Shown: one piece after another, positions 41,137-49,390 of the stretch
Layout of the letters: each line of letters begins with the position of its first letter
How positions within the stretch are numbered: the first letter of the stretch is position 1
Assembly (NCBI RefSeq): GCF_040276085.1
Contig: NZ_JBELOK010000005.1
Coordinates: forward strand, 1-64,000
DNA length: 64,000 bases
Source of the DNA: Castellaniella sp040276085
GTDB taxonomy: Bacteria > Pseudomonadota > Gammaproteobacteria > Burkholderiales > Burkholderiaceae_B
Direction of reading: 5' to 3'
Translations under genes and position numbers: made by a program
The notes under the pieces: model-generated
Database searches by the model: none
Told to the model about the DNA's origin: nothing
Seen by the model: the letters and a program-made list of their open reading frames with translations, nothing else

Positions 41137-42798
41137 GTGGCGAAGTCGGAACGCGACCTGCTGCTGTCTCGCTGGGGGGCCTTGAAGGCTGAGCGGGAAA
41201 GCTGGATTCCCCACTGGCGGGAAATCAGCCGCTACCTGCTGCCGCGTTCCGGGCGCTACTTCCTGCAGGATCGCAACCGGGGGGAGCGCCGTCACAACAA
41301 CATCCTGGACAACACGGGCACCCGCGCCTTGAACACCCTGGCGGCCGGCATGATGGCCGGCATGACCAGCCCGGCCCGCCCCTGGTTCAGGCTGACGACA
41401 TCGGTACCCGAACTAGATGAATCCCCGGCGGTCAAGGATTGGCTGGCCAACGTCACGCGGCTGATGCTGATGGTGTTCGCCAAGTCCAACACCTACCGGG
41501 CGCTGCACCAGATTTACCAGGAAATGGGCGCCTTCGGCACGGCGGCCAGCATCACGACGGCGGATTTTCGCAACGTCGTTCACAACTACACGCTGACGGC
41601 TGGCGAGTTCGGCATCACCACCGATTACCAGGGGCGGGTCGATACGCTGTACCGCGAATACCAGATGACCGTCGCGCAGATGGCACGGGAGTTCGGCATC
41701 AAGCGGTGCAGCGCGGCGGTGCAAAACGCCTTTGACCAGGGCAACCTGGAAACCTGGGTGACGGTGCTGCATGCCATTGAGCCGCGCGCCGACCGGGATG
41801 CCACCAAGCGCGATGCGCTGAACATGGCCTGGAAGTCCTCGTACATGGAAATCGGCAGCGGCGATGGCCTGCTGCGCGAATCCGGGTTCAAGACCTTCCC
41901 CGCGCTGTGCCCGCGCTGGGCCGTGGCCGGGGGCGACGTGTACGGCAACGGCCCGGGCATGGAAGCCCTGGGCGACTTGAAGCAGCTGCAGCATGAACAG
42001 CTGCAGAAAGCCAAGGGCATCAGTCAAAAAGCCGACCCGGCGGTGCAAATCCCATCCACCTTCCAGGGCCGTGATGCTGACCTGCTGCCCGGCGGGAAAA
42101 TCTACGTCGATTCCACGCAGCCCGGCATGGGGGTGCGCACGGCCTTTGAGGTCAACATTGACCTGTCGCACCTGCTGGCCGACATCATTGACGTGCGCGA
42201 CCGCATCAAGACCAGTTTCTACGCCGACCTTTTCCTGATGCTGGCCAACGGCACCAACCCGCAAATGACAGCCACCGAAGTGGCGGAACGCCACGAAGAA
42301 AAGTTGCTGATGCTGGGGCCGGTGCTGGAACGCATGCACAACGAAATCCTTGACCCGCTGATTGAGCAGACCTTTGCGCAGCTGGTGTCAGCGAACATCC
42401 TGCCGCCCCCGCCCCCTGAAATGCAGGGCATGGACTTGAACGTGGAATTCGTGTCCATGCTGGCCCAGGCCCAGCGGGCCATTGCCACCAATTCGGTGGA
42501 TCGGTTCGTGGGCAACCTCGGCGCTGTGGCCGGCTTGAAACCGGATGTGCTGGACAAGTTCGACGCTGACCGTTGGGCCGACACCTATGCCGACATGCTG
42601 GGCGTCGATCCTGAACTGATCGTGCCGGGCGACAAGGTGGCATTGATCCGCCAGCAGCGCGCCCAGGCCGCCCAGGCCCAGCAGCAGGCCGCCATGATGA
42701 ACCAAGGCGCCGACACGGCCGCCAAGCTGGGCGGCATCGACACCAGCAAGCCCAATGCACTGACCGATGTGACGCGGGCTTTCTCCGGGTACACCTGA
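41137..42798 (+). CDS. Portal protein (podovirus head-tail connector)
   Basis: A 553-residue portal of the T7/P22-type head-tail connector family: N-terminal LLSRWGALKAERESWIPHWREISRYLLPRSGRY, then TRALNTLAAGMMAGMTSPARPWFRL, both hallmarks. It forms the 12-subunit DNA channel at one capsid vertex. GTG start 1 base after the previous stop. The C terminus is a Gln/Ala-rich tail. Confidence 0.93.
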   Translation: MAKSERDLLLSRWGALKAERESWIPHWREISRYLLPRSGRYFLQDRNRGERRHNNILDNTGTRALNTLAAGMMAGMTSPARPWFRLTTSVPELDESPAVKDWLANVTRLMLMVFAKSNTYRALHQIYQEMGAFGTAASITTADFRNVVHNYTLTAGEFGITTDYQGRVDTLYREYQMTVAQMAREFGIKRCSAAVQNAFDQGNLETWVTVLHAIEPRADRDATKRDALNMAWKSSYMEIGSGDGLLRESGFKTFPALCPRWAVAGGDVYGNGPGMEALGDLKQLQHEQLQKAKGISQKADPAVQIPSTFQGRDADLLPGGKIYVDSTQPGMGVRTAFEVNIDLSHLLADIIDVRDRIKTSFYADLFLMLANGTNPQMTATEVAERHEEKLLMLGPVLERMHNEILDPLIEQTFAQLVSANILPPPPPEMQGMDLNVEFVSMLAQAQRAIATNSVDRFVGNLGAVAGLKPDVLDKFDADRWADTYADMLGVDPELIVPGDKVALIRQQRAQAAQAQQQAAMMNQGADTAAKLGGIDTSKPNALTDVTRAFSGYT

Positions 42799-42810
42799 TA
42801 GGAACCTGAC

Positions 42811-43128
42811 ATGGCACTTACGAACATGAAGATGACCCGGAAAGAATCCGGGACGGGGCTTTGCTGTGATACGTCTTCGGATGACAAGCCCGAATACCCC
42901 TATGGGCTGCGCATCGACCTGAACAACGAAGCGCTGCAACGGCTGGGCTTCGACACGCTGCCGGCAGTCGGTACCGTGGTCGAAATCACGGCGCGCGCCG
43001 TCGTGCAATCGGTCAGCGCGCATGACGATGGTGAACCGTCACGCGATGTCGGCATGCAGATTACCGACATCGACGTGCAGACACCCGACAGCCAGCCAAG
43101 CCTGGCGCGGACGTTGTACGGCGCCTAG
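42811..43128 (+). CDS. Small conserved phage protein (possible capsid staple)
   Basis: 105 residues, with YPYGLRIDLNNEALQRLGFDTLPAVGTVVEITARA, a pattern I associate with a small phage family sometimes named capsid staple; the match is from memory. Beta-rich. Lies between portal and scaffold. Confidence 0.6.
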   Translation: MALTNMKMTRKESGTGLCCDTSSDDKPEYPYGLRIDLNNEALQRLGFDTLPAVGTVVEITARAVVQSVSAHDDGEPSRDVGMQITDIDVQTPDSQPSLARTLYGA

Positions 43129-43129
43129 G

Positions 43130-43165
43130 GGTATCAGTGACCGTTCCCGCACCCGGTAACGTGGC
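43130..43165 (+). promoter_or_regulatory. Late-promoter-like element C
   Basis: GGTATCAGTGAC, 15 bases, then TAACGTGGC; the next ATG (43170) begins 7 bases after TAACGT. CCCGC and GCGGG could pair around it. Begins 2 bases after the preceding stop codon. Confidence 0.7.
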
Positions 43166-43169
43166 GGGC

Positions 43170-43547
43170 ATGGATATGTCAGACCCGACCGACACCGAAG
43201 GCCAAGAGCGCGAAAGGGCCAAAAACGCCCTGAATCAGAAGCGCGCCCGTGACACGGAAAAGGCGGATTTGAAGTGGTTGATGGGCAGTAAGCGTGGGCG
43301 CCGTATCGTGCGGCGCTGGTTGCAGGATGTGGGCGTTGTCGTCTACAGCCACGAAAAGCAGGCCAGCGTCCCCGGTACCAGCTTTGATGCGAACCCCGTG
43401 ACGATGGCCTTTGTTGAAGGGCGCATGTCGCAGGCGCGCAAGGTGGAATACCTAGTGCTGATGGCCTGTCCCGAACAATTCGTGCTGATGCAGCAGGAAG
43501 CTAAAGATGACTACCGAAACTCTGATAACGGAACCCGCGAAGACTGA
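43170..43547 (+). CDS. Phage morphogenesis protein, 125 residues
   Basis: Starts MDMSDPTDTEGQERER; helical and charged, with LMGSKRGRRIVRRWLQDVGV, a pattern seen in small proteins before scaffold genes of podoviruses. The ATG at 43170 follows element C directly and has no Shine-Dalgarno; the upstream GTG at 43137 is part of the element. Its end overlaps the scaffold gene by 41 bases. Confidence 0.65.
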   Translation: MDMSDPTDTEGQERERAKNALNQKRARDTEKADLKWLMGSKRGRRIVRRWLQDVGVVVYSHEKQASVPGTSFDANPVTMAFVEGRMSQARKVEYLVLMACPEQFVLMQQEAKDDYRNSDNGTRED

Positions 43548-44193
43548 AACCGCTACTGGTGCGGAATCGGGTGCGGCTCCGTCGTCGCAGCAGGCCAACG
43601 AGCAAACCGCTACTGGTGCGGGCGAAGGCGGCCAACAGCAACAAGCGTCCGAAGGACAGGCTGGTGAAGGTCAACAGACCGAAGCCGCCAAGACCGACGA
43701 CGGCCAAAAGAAACCGGATGAACCGAAAGGCGCACCGGAACAGTATGCGGAATTCAAAGCCCCGGAAGGGGTGACGTTCGATACCGGCGTCATCGGCGAA
43801 TTCAGCAAGGCCGCGAAGGAATTGGACTTGCCCCAGGACAAAGCGCAGCAGCTGCTGGACAGGATGGGGCCGGTCATGGTTGCCCGTTCTGCTGAACGGC
43901 TGATTGCGGCACGCCAAGAGTGGGTCGGCCAGGTGCAGGCGGACAAGGAACTGGGTGGCGACAAATTGCCCGAGAACCTGGCCGCTGCGAAAAAGGCCCT
44001 CGACACGTTTGGCACCCCGGAACTGCGCACGTTGCTGATTGAAACCGGCTTGGGCGATCACCCCGAAATGATCCGGGCGTTTGTCCGTGCCGGCAAAGCC
44101 ATCAGCGAAGACACCCTGGCGATGGGCGGTAAAAAGCCCGCCGGCGCGGGTAAGTCCACTGCTGAAATCCTTTACGACAAAACCCAGGAGTAA
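43507..44193 (+). CDS. Scaffold protein
   Basis: 228 residues, acidic, with a low-complexity Gly/Gln/Glu/Ala N-terminal half and a helical C-terminal half (FSKAAKELDLPQDKAQQLLDRMGP...). This composition and its position 6 bases before the capsid gene are those of phage scaffolding proteins, which direct prohead assembly and then leave. Confidence 0.8.
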   Translation: MTTETLITEPAKTETATGAESGAAPSSQQANEQTATGAGEGGQQQQASEGQAGEGQQTEAAKTDDGQKKPDEPKGAPEQYAEFKAPEGVTFDTGVIGEFSKAAKELDLPQDKAQQLLDRMGPVMVARSAERLIAARQEWVGQVQADKELGGDKLPENLAAAKKALDTFGTPELRTLLIETGLGDHPEMIRAFVRAGKAISEDTLAMGGKKPAGAGKSTAEILYDKTQE

Positions 44194-44199
44194 CACAAC

Positions 44200-45267
44200 A
44201 TGGCTACTACCATGCCCCTCGTCCCCGGCCACAACACCCTTGTGGACGTGGCGAAATCGTTCGGCCCGGATGGCAAGGTTGCCAAGGTTGCCGAACTACT
44301 GAATCAAAGCAACGAAGTCCTGTCCTACATCCCCTACATCCAGGGCAACCTGCCCACGGGTCACAAGGGTGTTGTGCGCACGGGCCTTCCCTCCGTGTCG
44401 CTGCGCAGCTTCTACAAGGGCGTGAAGGTCGGCAAGTCCGGGCGCGCAACCGTGGAAGACATCTGCGCCATGGCCGAAGGTCGCAGTGAAGTGGACGTTG
44501 ATCTGGCCGACCTCAACGGCAACGCCAATGAGTTCCGCGCCTCTGAGGCCATTTCCTTCGTGGAAGCGATCAATCAGACCTGGGCGGATCAGCTGATCTA
44601 CGGTGATTCCTCGGTCAACCCCGAAGGCATCCTGGGCCTGACGCCGCGCTACAACTCCAAGTCCGCGCAGTCCGGCGCCAACATCATCGATGCGGGCGGC
44701 ACGGGCAGCGACAACACTTCTGTGTGGCTTGTCGTGATGGGTGAACAGACCATCCACGGCATCTACCCCAAGGGTTCGCAGGCCGGCCTGATCCACAAAG
44801 ACCTGGGCGAACAGGATGCCCTGGACGAGAACGGCGACAAGTACCGCGTGTACGCCGAACTGTGGAAATGGAAATTTGGTTTGCACGTCCGCGATTGGCG
44901 CTATGCCGTGCGCATCGCCAACATCGATGTGAGTGACCTGACGGGCCAGACCGGCACGCAGGCCATCACGGCCGCCACCTGGCTGAACAAACTGATGATC
45001 AAGGCTTTGGCCCGAATCCCCAGCATGAACATGGGCCGCGCCATCTTCCTGACCAATCGCACCGTCAAGGAAATGCTGTCCATCGGTGCGTTGGACAAGT
45101 CGCAAAACGCCCTGTCCTTCACCCAGGCGGTGAACCAGTACGGCACCGTCGCGCCGGGTTCGGTCGCGGGCCAAGGTACCGGCATCCAGGGTGGCCAACT
45201 GCAATTCATGGGCGTGCCCGTGCTGACGGTTGACCGCATTCTTTCCACCGAAGCCCAAGTGGTCTAA
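44200..45267 (+). CDS. Major capsid protein
   Basis: 355 residues, HK97-fold by family. The N-terminal arm (LVDVAKSFGPDGKVAKVAELLNQSNEVLSYIPYIQ) and MGVPVLTVDRIL near the end match capsid proteins of the BPP-1 and related podovirus group. It forms the shell with the cement protein encoded next. Confidence 0.92.
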   Translation: MATTMPLVPGHNTLVDVAKSFGPDGKVAKVAELLNQSNEVLSYIPYIQGNLPTGHKGVVRTGLPSVSLRSFYKGVKVGKSGRATVEDICAMAEGRSEVDVDLADLNGNANEFRASEAISFVEAINQTWADQLIYGDSSVNPEGILGLTPRYNSKSAQSGANIIDAGGTGSDNTSVWLVVMGEQTIHGIYPKGSQAGLIHKDLGEQDALDENGDKYRVYAELWKWKFGLHVRDWRYAVRIANIDVSDLTGQTGTQAITAATWLNKLMIKALARIPSMNMGRAIFLTNRTVKEMLSIGALDKSQNALSFTQAVNQYGTVAPGSVAGQGTGIQGGQLQFMGVPVLTVDRILSTEAQVV

Positions 45268-45278
45268 GGAGCAACGAC

Positions 45279-45716
45279 ATGGGTATGCTTGATCAAAACA
45301 CCAAATACGCCACCGCTCAGGCCGTGACCACCGTGGGCGATACGGCCAGCACCAACGTCTACGACGCGGGCAATGCCGCATCGTCCGACATTGGCTTGGC
45401 TGACGAACTGTGGTTGTCCGTGGGCGTCAACACCGCTGGCACGTCCGCCGGCGCGGCCACCTTGACCCCGGTGCTGCAGCATTCGGACGACAACGTGACG
45501 TTCACTGATGCCCTGACGGGGCCGACCGTTGCGGTTGCCGACCTGACGGCCGGCAAGACGCTGTGGCAGACGAAAATGCCCACGGCCCTGAAACGCTACA
45601 CCCGCGTGGGCTGGCGTGTGGCCACGGCGGCCCTGACGGCTGGCAAGTTCGACGCCTACCTGTCGCTGGACATCCAGCGCAACGTGGCGCGGCCTTCCGG
45701 CTTCTCCGTGGCCTAA
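45279..45716 (+). CDS. Capsid cement (decoration) protein
   Basis: 145 residues, beta-rich (SDIGLADELWLSVGVNTAGTS, TPVLQHSDDNVTFTDALTG). In BPP-1 a similar jellyroll protein encoded beside the major capsid gene cements capsomers from outside. Position and size agree here. Confidence 0.75.
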   Translation: MGMLDQNTKYATAQAVTTVGDTASTNVYDAGNAASSDIGLADELWLSVGVNTAGTSAGAATLTPVLQHSDDNVTFTDALTGPTVAVADLTAGKTLWQTKMPTALKRYTRVGWRVATAALTAGKFDAYLSLDIQRNVARPSGFSVA

Positions 45717-45726
45717 GGGGTAACAC

Positions 45727-45918
45727 ATGAAAAAGGTTATCGCTACCGCTGATGGCTTCTTTGGCCGCCGGATCGTGCCTGGTGAAACGTTCGAAGTGCC
45801 GGACAACACCAAGCGCGCAACGTGGTTCATGGACGCTGGCAAGGCCAACAAGCAGGCGCCCAAGCCGCAAGACTCGCCCCAGGGCCAAGGTCAGGGGCAG
45901 GACGCCGGCCTGGTCTAA
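45727..45918 (+). CDS. Small phage protein, 63 residues
   Basis: Starts MKKVIATADGFFGRRIVPGE, a short beta domain common beside phage capsid genes, then a Gln/Pro-rich tail. Function unknown. Confidence 0.7.
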   Translation: MKKVIATADGFFGRRIVPGETFEVPDNTKRATWFMDAGKANKQAPKPQDSPQGQGQGQDAGLV

Positions 45919-45958
45919 GGCAAGCCATCCGTGGCGGACTTCCCCGCCCGCAACCTGT

Positions 45959-45984
45959 CGGGGGCCATGCGCCCCCGCTTTTCT
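45959..45984 (+). terminator. Intrinsic terminator after the capsid genes
   Basis: CGGGGGC (45959-45965) and GCCCCCG (45971-45977) pair around a 5-base loop, followed by CTTTTCTT. It would reduce transcription into the tail genes after the capsid and cement genes. Confidence 0.7.
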
Positions 45985-45996
45985 TACTGAACCACG

Positions 45997-46638
45997 ATGG
46001 CATCCGAAGTCGATATCTGCAACCTTGCCCTGTCTCACCTTGGTGATGAAGCCACGGTGGCGACTATCGACCCGCCCGAAGGGTCGCCGCAGGCTGGGTA
46101 TTGCGCGCGGTTCTACCCCATCGCGCGTGATGCGCTGCTGGAAATGCACACCTGGGCCTTCACCTTGCGGCGCATCCAGCTGGCGCTGCTGCCGAACAGC
46201 TGGCCGGCCTGGCAGTTCGCCTATGGCCGGCCGTCGAATACGTTGAAACTGCTGGCGGTGCTGCCTCCGGATGCCATGAACGACTACACCACGGCGCTGC
46301 CTGGTGGTTATGGCGTGCGGATCGAACCGCAGCCCTTCACGGCGGAAGTGGACGACAAGGGGCGCAGCGTCATCTACACCAATCAGCAGGATGCGGTGCT
46401 GCGCTATACCGCCCTGGTGAAGGACACCACCAAGTTTCCCCCTCTATTCGTCATGGCATTGTCGTGGCACCTGGCTTCCCTGCTGGCTGGCCCGATCCTG
46501 AAAGGTGACGTGGGCGCCGCCGAAGGCAAGCGGTGCGCCGCCATGATGCAGGGCTATCTGGCCCAGGCCATCGCGTCGGACGCCAATCAGCGCAAGGTGA
46601 AGCTGGACTATGCGCCGCCTTGGATCGCGGGGCGCTGA
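45997..46638 (+). CDS. Tail tubular protein A-like (gp11-like adaptor)
   Basis: 213 residues. ASEVDICNLALSHLGDEATVA and FYPIARDALLEMHTWAFTLRR are hallmarks of T7 gp11-type adaptor proteins that join portal and tail tube. Stop and next start overlap (TGATG). Confidence 0.85.
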   Translation: MASEVDICNLALSHLGDEATVATIDPPEGSPQAGYCARFYPIARDALLEMHTWAFTLRRIQLALLPNSWPAWQFAYGRPSNTLKLLAVLPPDAMNDYTTALPGGYGVRIEPQPFTAEVDDKGRSVIYTNQQDAVLRYTALVKDTTKFPPLFVMALSWHLASLLAGPILKGDVGAAEGKRCAAMMQGYLAQAIASDANQRKVKLDYAPPWIAGR

Positions 46639-48686
46639 TGGCAAGCGTCCGGGTCATCCAGCGATCTTTTGGGGGCGGCGTCCTGTCGCCCGAAATGCTG
46701 GGCCGCATCGATGATGTGAAGTACCAAAGCGGCTTGGCCGCCTGCCGCAACTTCATCATCAAGCCCCAAGGCCCGGCGGAAAACCGCCCCGGGTTCTCCT
46801 TCGTGCGCGCCGTCAAGGATTCGACCAAGCGCACCCGGCTGATTCCTTTCGTCTATTCGACCACCCAAACTATGGTCATCGAAGTGGGCGTGGGGTATTT
46901 CCGGTTCCACACCAATGGCGGGACGCTGCTGGATGGCCTGGGCAACCCTTACGAAATCACAAACCCCTACGCGGAAGAAGACCTGTTCGACCTGCACTAT
47001 GTCCAGTCCGCCGACGTGCTGACGCTGGTGCACCCCGGGTACGCGCCACGCGAACTGCGGCGCTTGGGGGCTACTGACTGGCAGTTGACCACCATCACCT
47101 TTTCGTCCCCGGTGGGCGTCCCCGGTGGCGTGTCGGCAACCAGCAACGGCAAGGGCACGGATTACAACTACAGCTATGTGGTCACGGCCCTGGACGGTGA
47201 AGGCAAAACAGAATCGTCTCCGTCGTCGGCGGCCGGCTGCACCAACAACCTGTTCACCAATGGCGGCATGAATACCATCGCTTGGACGGCGGTAAGCGGG
47301 GCGTCACGGTACAACGTCTACAAGCTGCAGGCCGGGCTGTATGGCTACATCGGTCAGACCACGGGCACGTCCCTGGTGGATGACAACGTGGCCCCCGACC
47401 TGTCCATGACACCCCCGATATATGACGCGGTGTTCTCGGGCACGGGCGATTACCCTGCAGCGGTGTCGTACTTCGAGCAGCGCCGGGTGTTCGGCGGCAC
47501 GATCAATGCCCCACAAAATATCTGGATGACCAAGAGCGGCAGCGAATCGGCCATGTCCTATTCGCTGCCCACCCGCGATGATGACCGGGTATCGTTTCGG
47601 GCGGCCGCGCTGTATTCCAGCGCCATCCGGCACGTTGTCCCCCTGTCTGACATGCTGCTACTCACGTCGTCCGGTGAATGGCGGGTGACCTCGGCGGCGG
47701 GCGTCATCACGCCGTCAGACATCATCGTGCGCACCCAATCCTACGTCGGCGCGTCCAACGTCCAGCCGGTGCTGGTGTCCAACACCACCATTTACGCGGC
47801 CGCGCGCGGGGGCCATGTGCGGGAACTGTCATACAACTGGCAGGCCAACGGCTTCATTTCTGGCGATCTAGCCTTGCGCGCCGCCCACCTGTTTGACAAC
47901 CTCGACATCGTGGACATGGCGTATGCCAAGGCGCCCCAGCCCATCGTGTGGTTCGTCAGCAGCAATGGCACGTTGCTGGGCCTGACCTATGTGCCTGAAC
48001 AGCAGATTGGCGCCTGGCACACCCACGATACCTTCCAGGGGGCTTTCGAGTCCTGCGCCGTGGTGGCCGAAGGCAATGAAGACCGGCTGTATGTGGTGGT
48101 CAACCGCGTCCTGGATGGCGTGCAGCATCGGTACATCGAACGCATGGAATCGCGCCAGTTTGTTGCCCAGCAGGACGCCTTTTTCGTGGATTGCGGCCTG
48201 TCCTACTCAGGGGAACCCGCCACGGTGTTCAACGGTCTGGGGCACCTGGAAGGCATGACGGTCAACATCCTGGCTGACGGCGCCGTGCATGCCCAGCGCG
48301 TCGTCACTGGCGGCGCTGTGACCCTGGAACACGCCGCCAGCACGGTGCAAATCGGCCTGCCCATCACGGCGGAATTCCAGACGCTGCCGCTGGCCATGCA
48401 GATTGACGGGAGCCTGGGCCAGGGGCGGGTCAAGAACGTGAACAAGCTGTGGCTGCGGGTGTATCGGTCTTCCGGCATTTTCGCCGGCCCCGCCCCCGAC
48501 CAGCTGACCGAAGTCAAACAGCGATCCAGCGAACCCTACGGCGTGGCGCCGTCACTGAAAAGTGAAGAAATCCCGCTGATGCTGTCGCCACGCTGGGGGG
48601 ACAGCGGTGAAATTTTTGTCCGCCAGGTCAATCCCCTGCCGTTGATGATTGTGTCGATGTCGGCGGAAGTGGCCCTGGGGGCGTAG
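46638..48686 (+). CDS. Tail nozzle / tubular protein B-like
   Basis: 682 residues. The N-terminal SVRVIQRSFGGGVLSPEMLGR and NFIIKPQGPAENRPGF are typical of podovirus nozzle-type proteins (T7 gp12 functional group), which form the distal tail tube. The rest is beta-rich with an Ig-like segment near residue 180. ATG at 46638 is coupled to the preceding gene; the longer frame is not used. Confidence 0.8.
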   Translation: MASVRVIQRSFGGGVLSPEMLGRIDDVKYQSGLAACRNFIIKPQGPAENRPGFSFVRAVKDSTKRTRLIPFVYSTTQTMVIEVGVGYFRFHTNGGTLLDGLGNPYEITNPYAEEDLFDLHYVQSADVLTLVHPGYAPRELRRLGATDWQLTTITFSSPVGVPGGVSATSNGKGTDYNYSYVVTALDGEGKTESSPSSAAGCTNNLFTNGGMNTIAWTAVSGASRYNVYKLQAGLYGYIGQTTGTSLVDDNVAPDLSMTPPIYDAVFSGTGDYPAAVSYFEQRRVFGGTINAPQNIWMTKSGSESAMSYSLPTRDDDRVSFRAAALYSSAIRHVVPLSDMLLLTSSGEWRVTSAAGVITPSDIIVRTQSYVGASNVQPVLVSNTTIYAAARGGHVRELSYNWQANGFISGDLALRAAHLFDNLDIVDMAYAKAPQPIVWFVSSNGTLLGLTYVPEQQIGAWHTHDTFQGAFESCAVVAEGNEDRLYVVVNRVLDGVQHRYIERMESRQFVAQQDAFFVDCGLSYSGEPATVFNGLGHLEGMTVNILADGAVHAQRVVTGGAVTLEHAASTVQIGLPITAEFQTLPLAMQIDGSLGQGRVKNVNKLWLRVYRSSGIFAGPAPDQLTEVKQRSSEPYGVAPSLKSEEIPLMLSPRWGDSGEIFVRQVNPLPLMIVSMSAEVALGA

Positions 48687-48694
48687 GAGAAATT

Positions 48695-49378
48695 ATGTCT
48701 GGTGTAGCCGTCGCAGTTTCCGCCGGGGGCGCGCTCAATAGCGCGGTGGGCAGCTATTACAGTGCCCAGTCGCAGAAAAGCAGCCTGCAGGCCCAATCCG
48801 CGCTGGGGCAAATCCAGGCGGGCGTCATGCAAAGTCAGGCCGGCATGGTGTCATCCATCGGGGAAAGTCAGGCCCAGGCCATCGAGGCCACGGGCGACTT
48901 CAATGCCAGCATTGCCGAACTGGGCGCCCAGTCCGCTCTGGATCAAGGTCAGTCTGAGATTGCGGCAGCAACCCTGAAAGCCGGGCAGCTGAAAAGCAGT
49001 CAGCGGGCATCACTCGCCGCCAACGGCGTGGACATCAACCAGGGCAGCGCAGCCGAATTGCAGCAGTCGGGCGACATCATGAAGGATGTCGACGTGGCCA
49101 CCTTGAAGGCCAACGCGGTGCGCACAGCCTGGGGCTACCGCGCGCAAGGCATGTCGGATGAACTGGCCGCCAAAACCAGCGCCATGAACACCCGCGCCAA
49201 CGCAAGGATGAATGCTCTGAACCTGCAGACAGGCGCCCTGAGTACCTCGGCCAACGCCTCCATGCAGGCGGCATCCGCATCGGGCATCAGCCCACTGGGG
49301 TCGGCCACATCGTCACTGCTGACCGGGGCGGGCCAAGTCGCGCAGACCTGGTACAGCCTCGGCAAGAAATCCAAATAG
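48695..49378 (+). CDS. Internal virion protein (gp14-like)
   Basis: 227 residues, Ala/Ser/Gln-rich and helical, with a hydrophobic N terminus (SGVAVAVSAGGALNSAVGSYY) and SSQRASLAANGVDINQGSAAELQQSG, features of ejection proteins that open a channel across the host envelope. First of three consecutive internal virion genes. Confidence 0.8.
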   Translation: MSGVAVAVSAGGALNSAVGSYYSAQSQKSSLQAQSALGQIQAGVMQSQAGMVSSIGESQAQAIEATGDFNASIAELGAQSALDQGQSEIAAATLKAGQLKSSQRASLAANGVDINQGSAAELQQSGDIMKDVDVATLKANAVRTAWGYRAQGMSDELAAKTSAMNTRANARMNALNLQTGALSTSANASMQAASASGISPLGSATSSLLTGAGQVAQTWYSLGKKSK

Positions 49379-49390
49379 GGGAAAACAGCA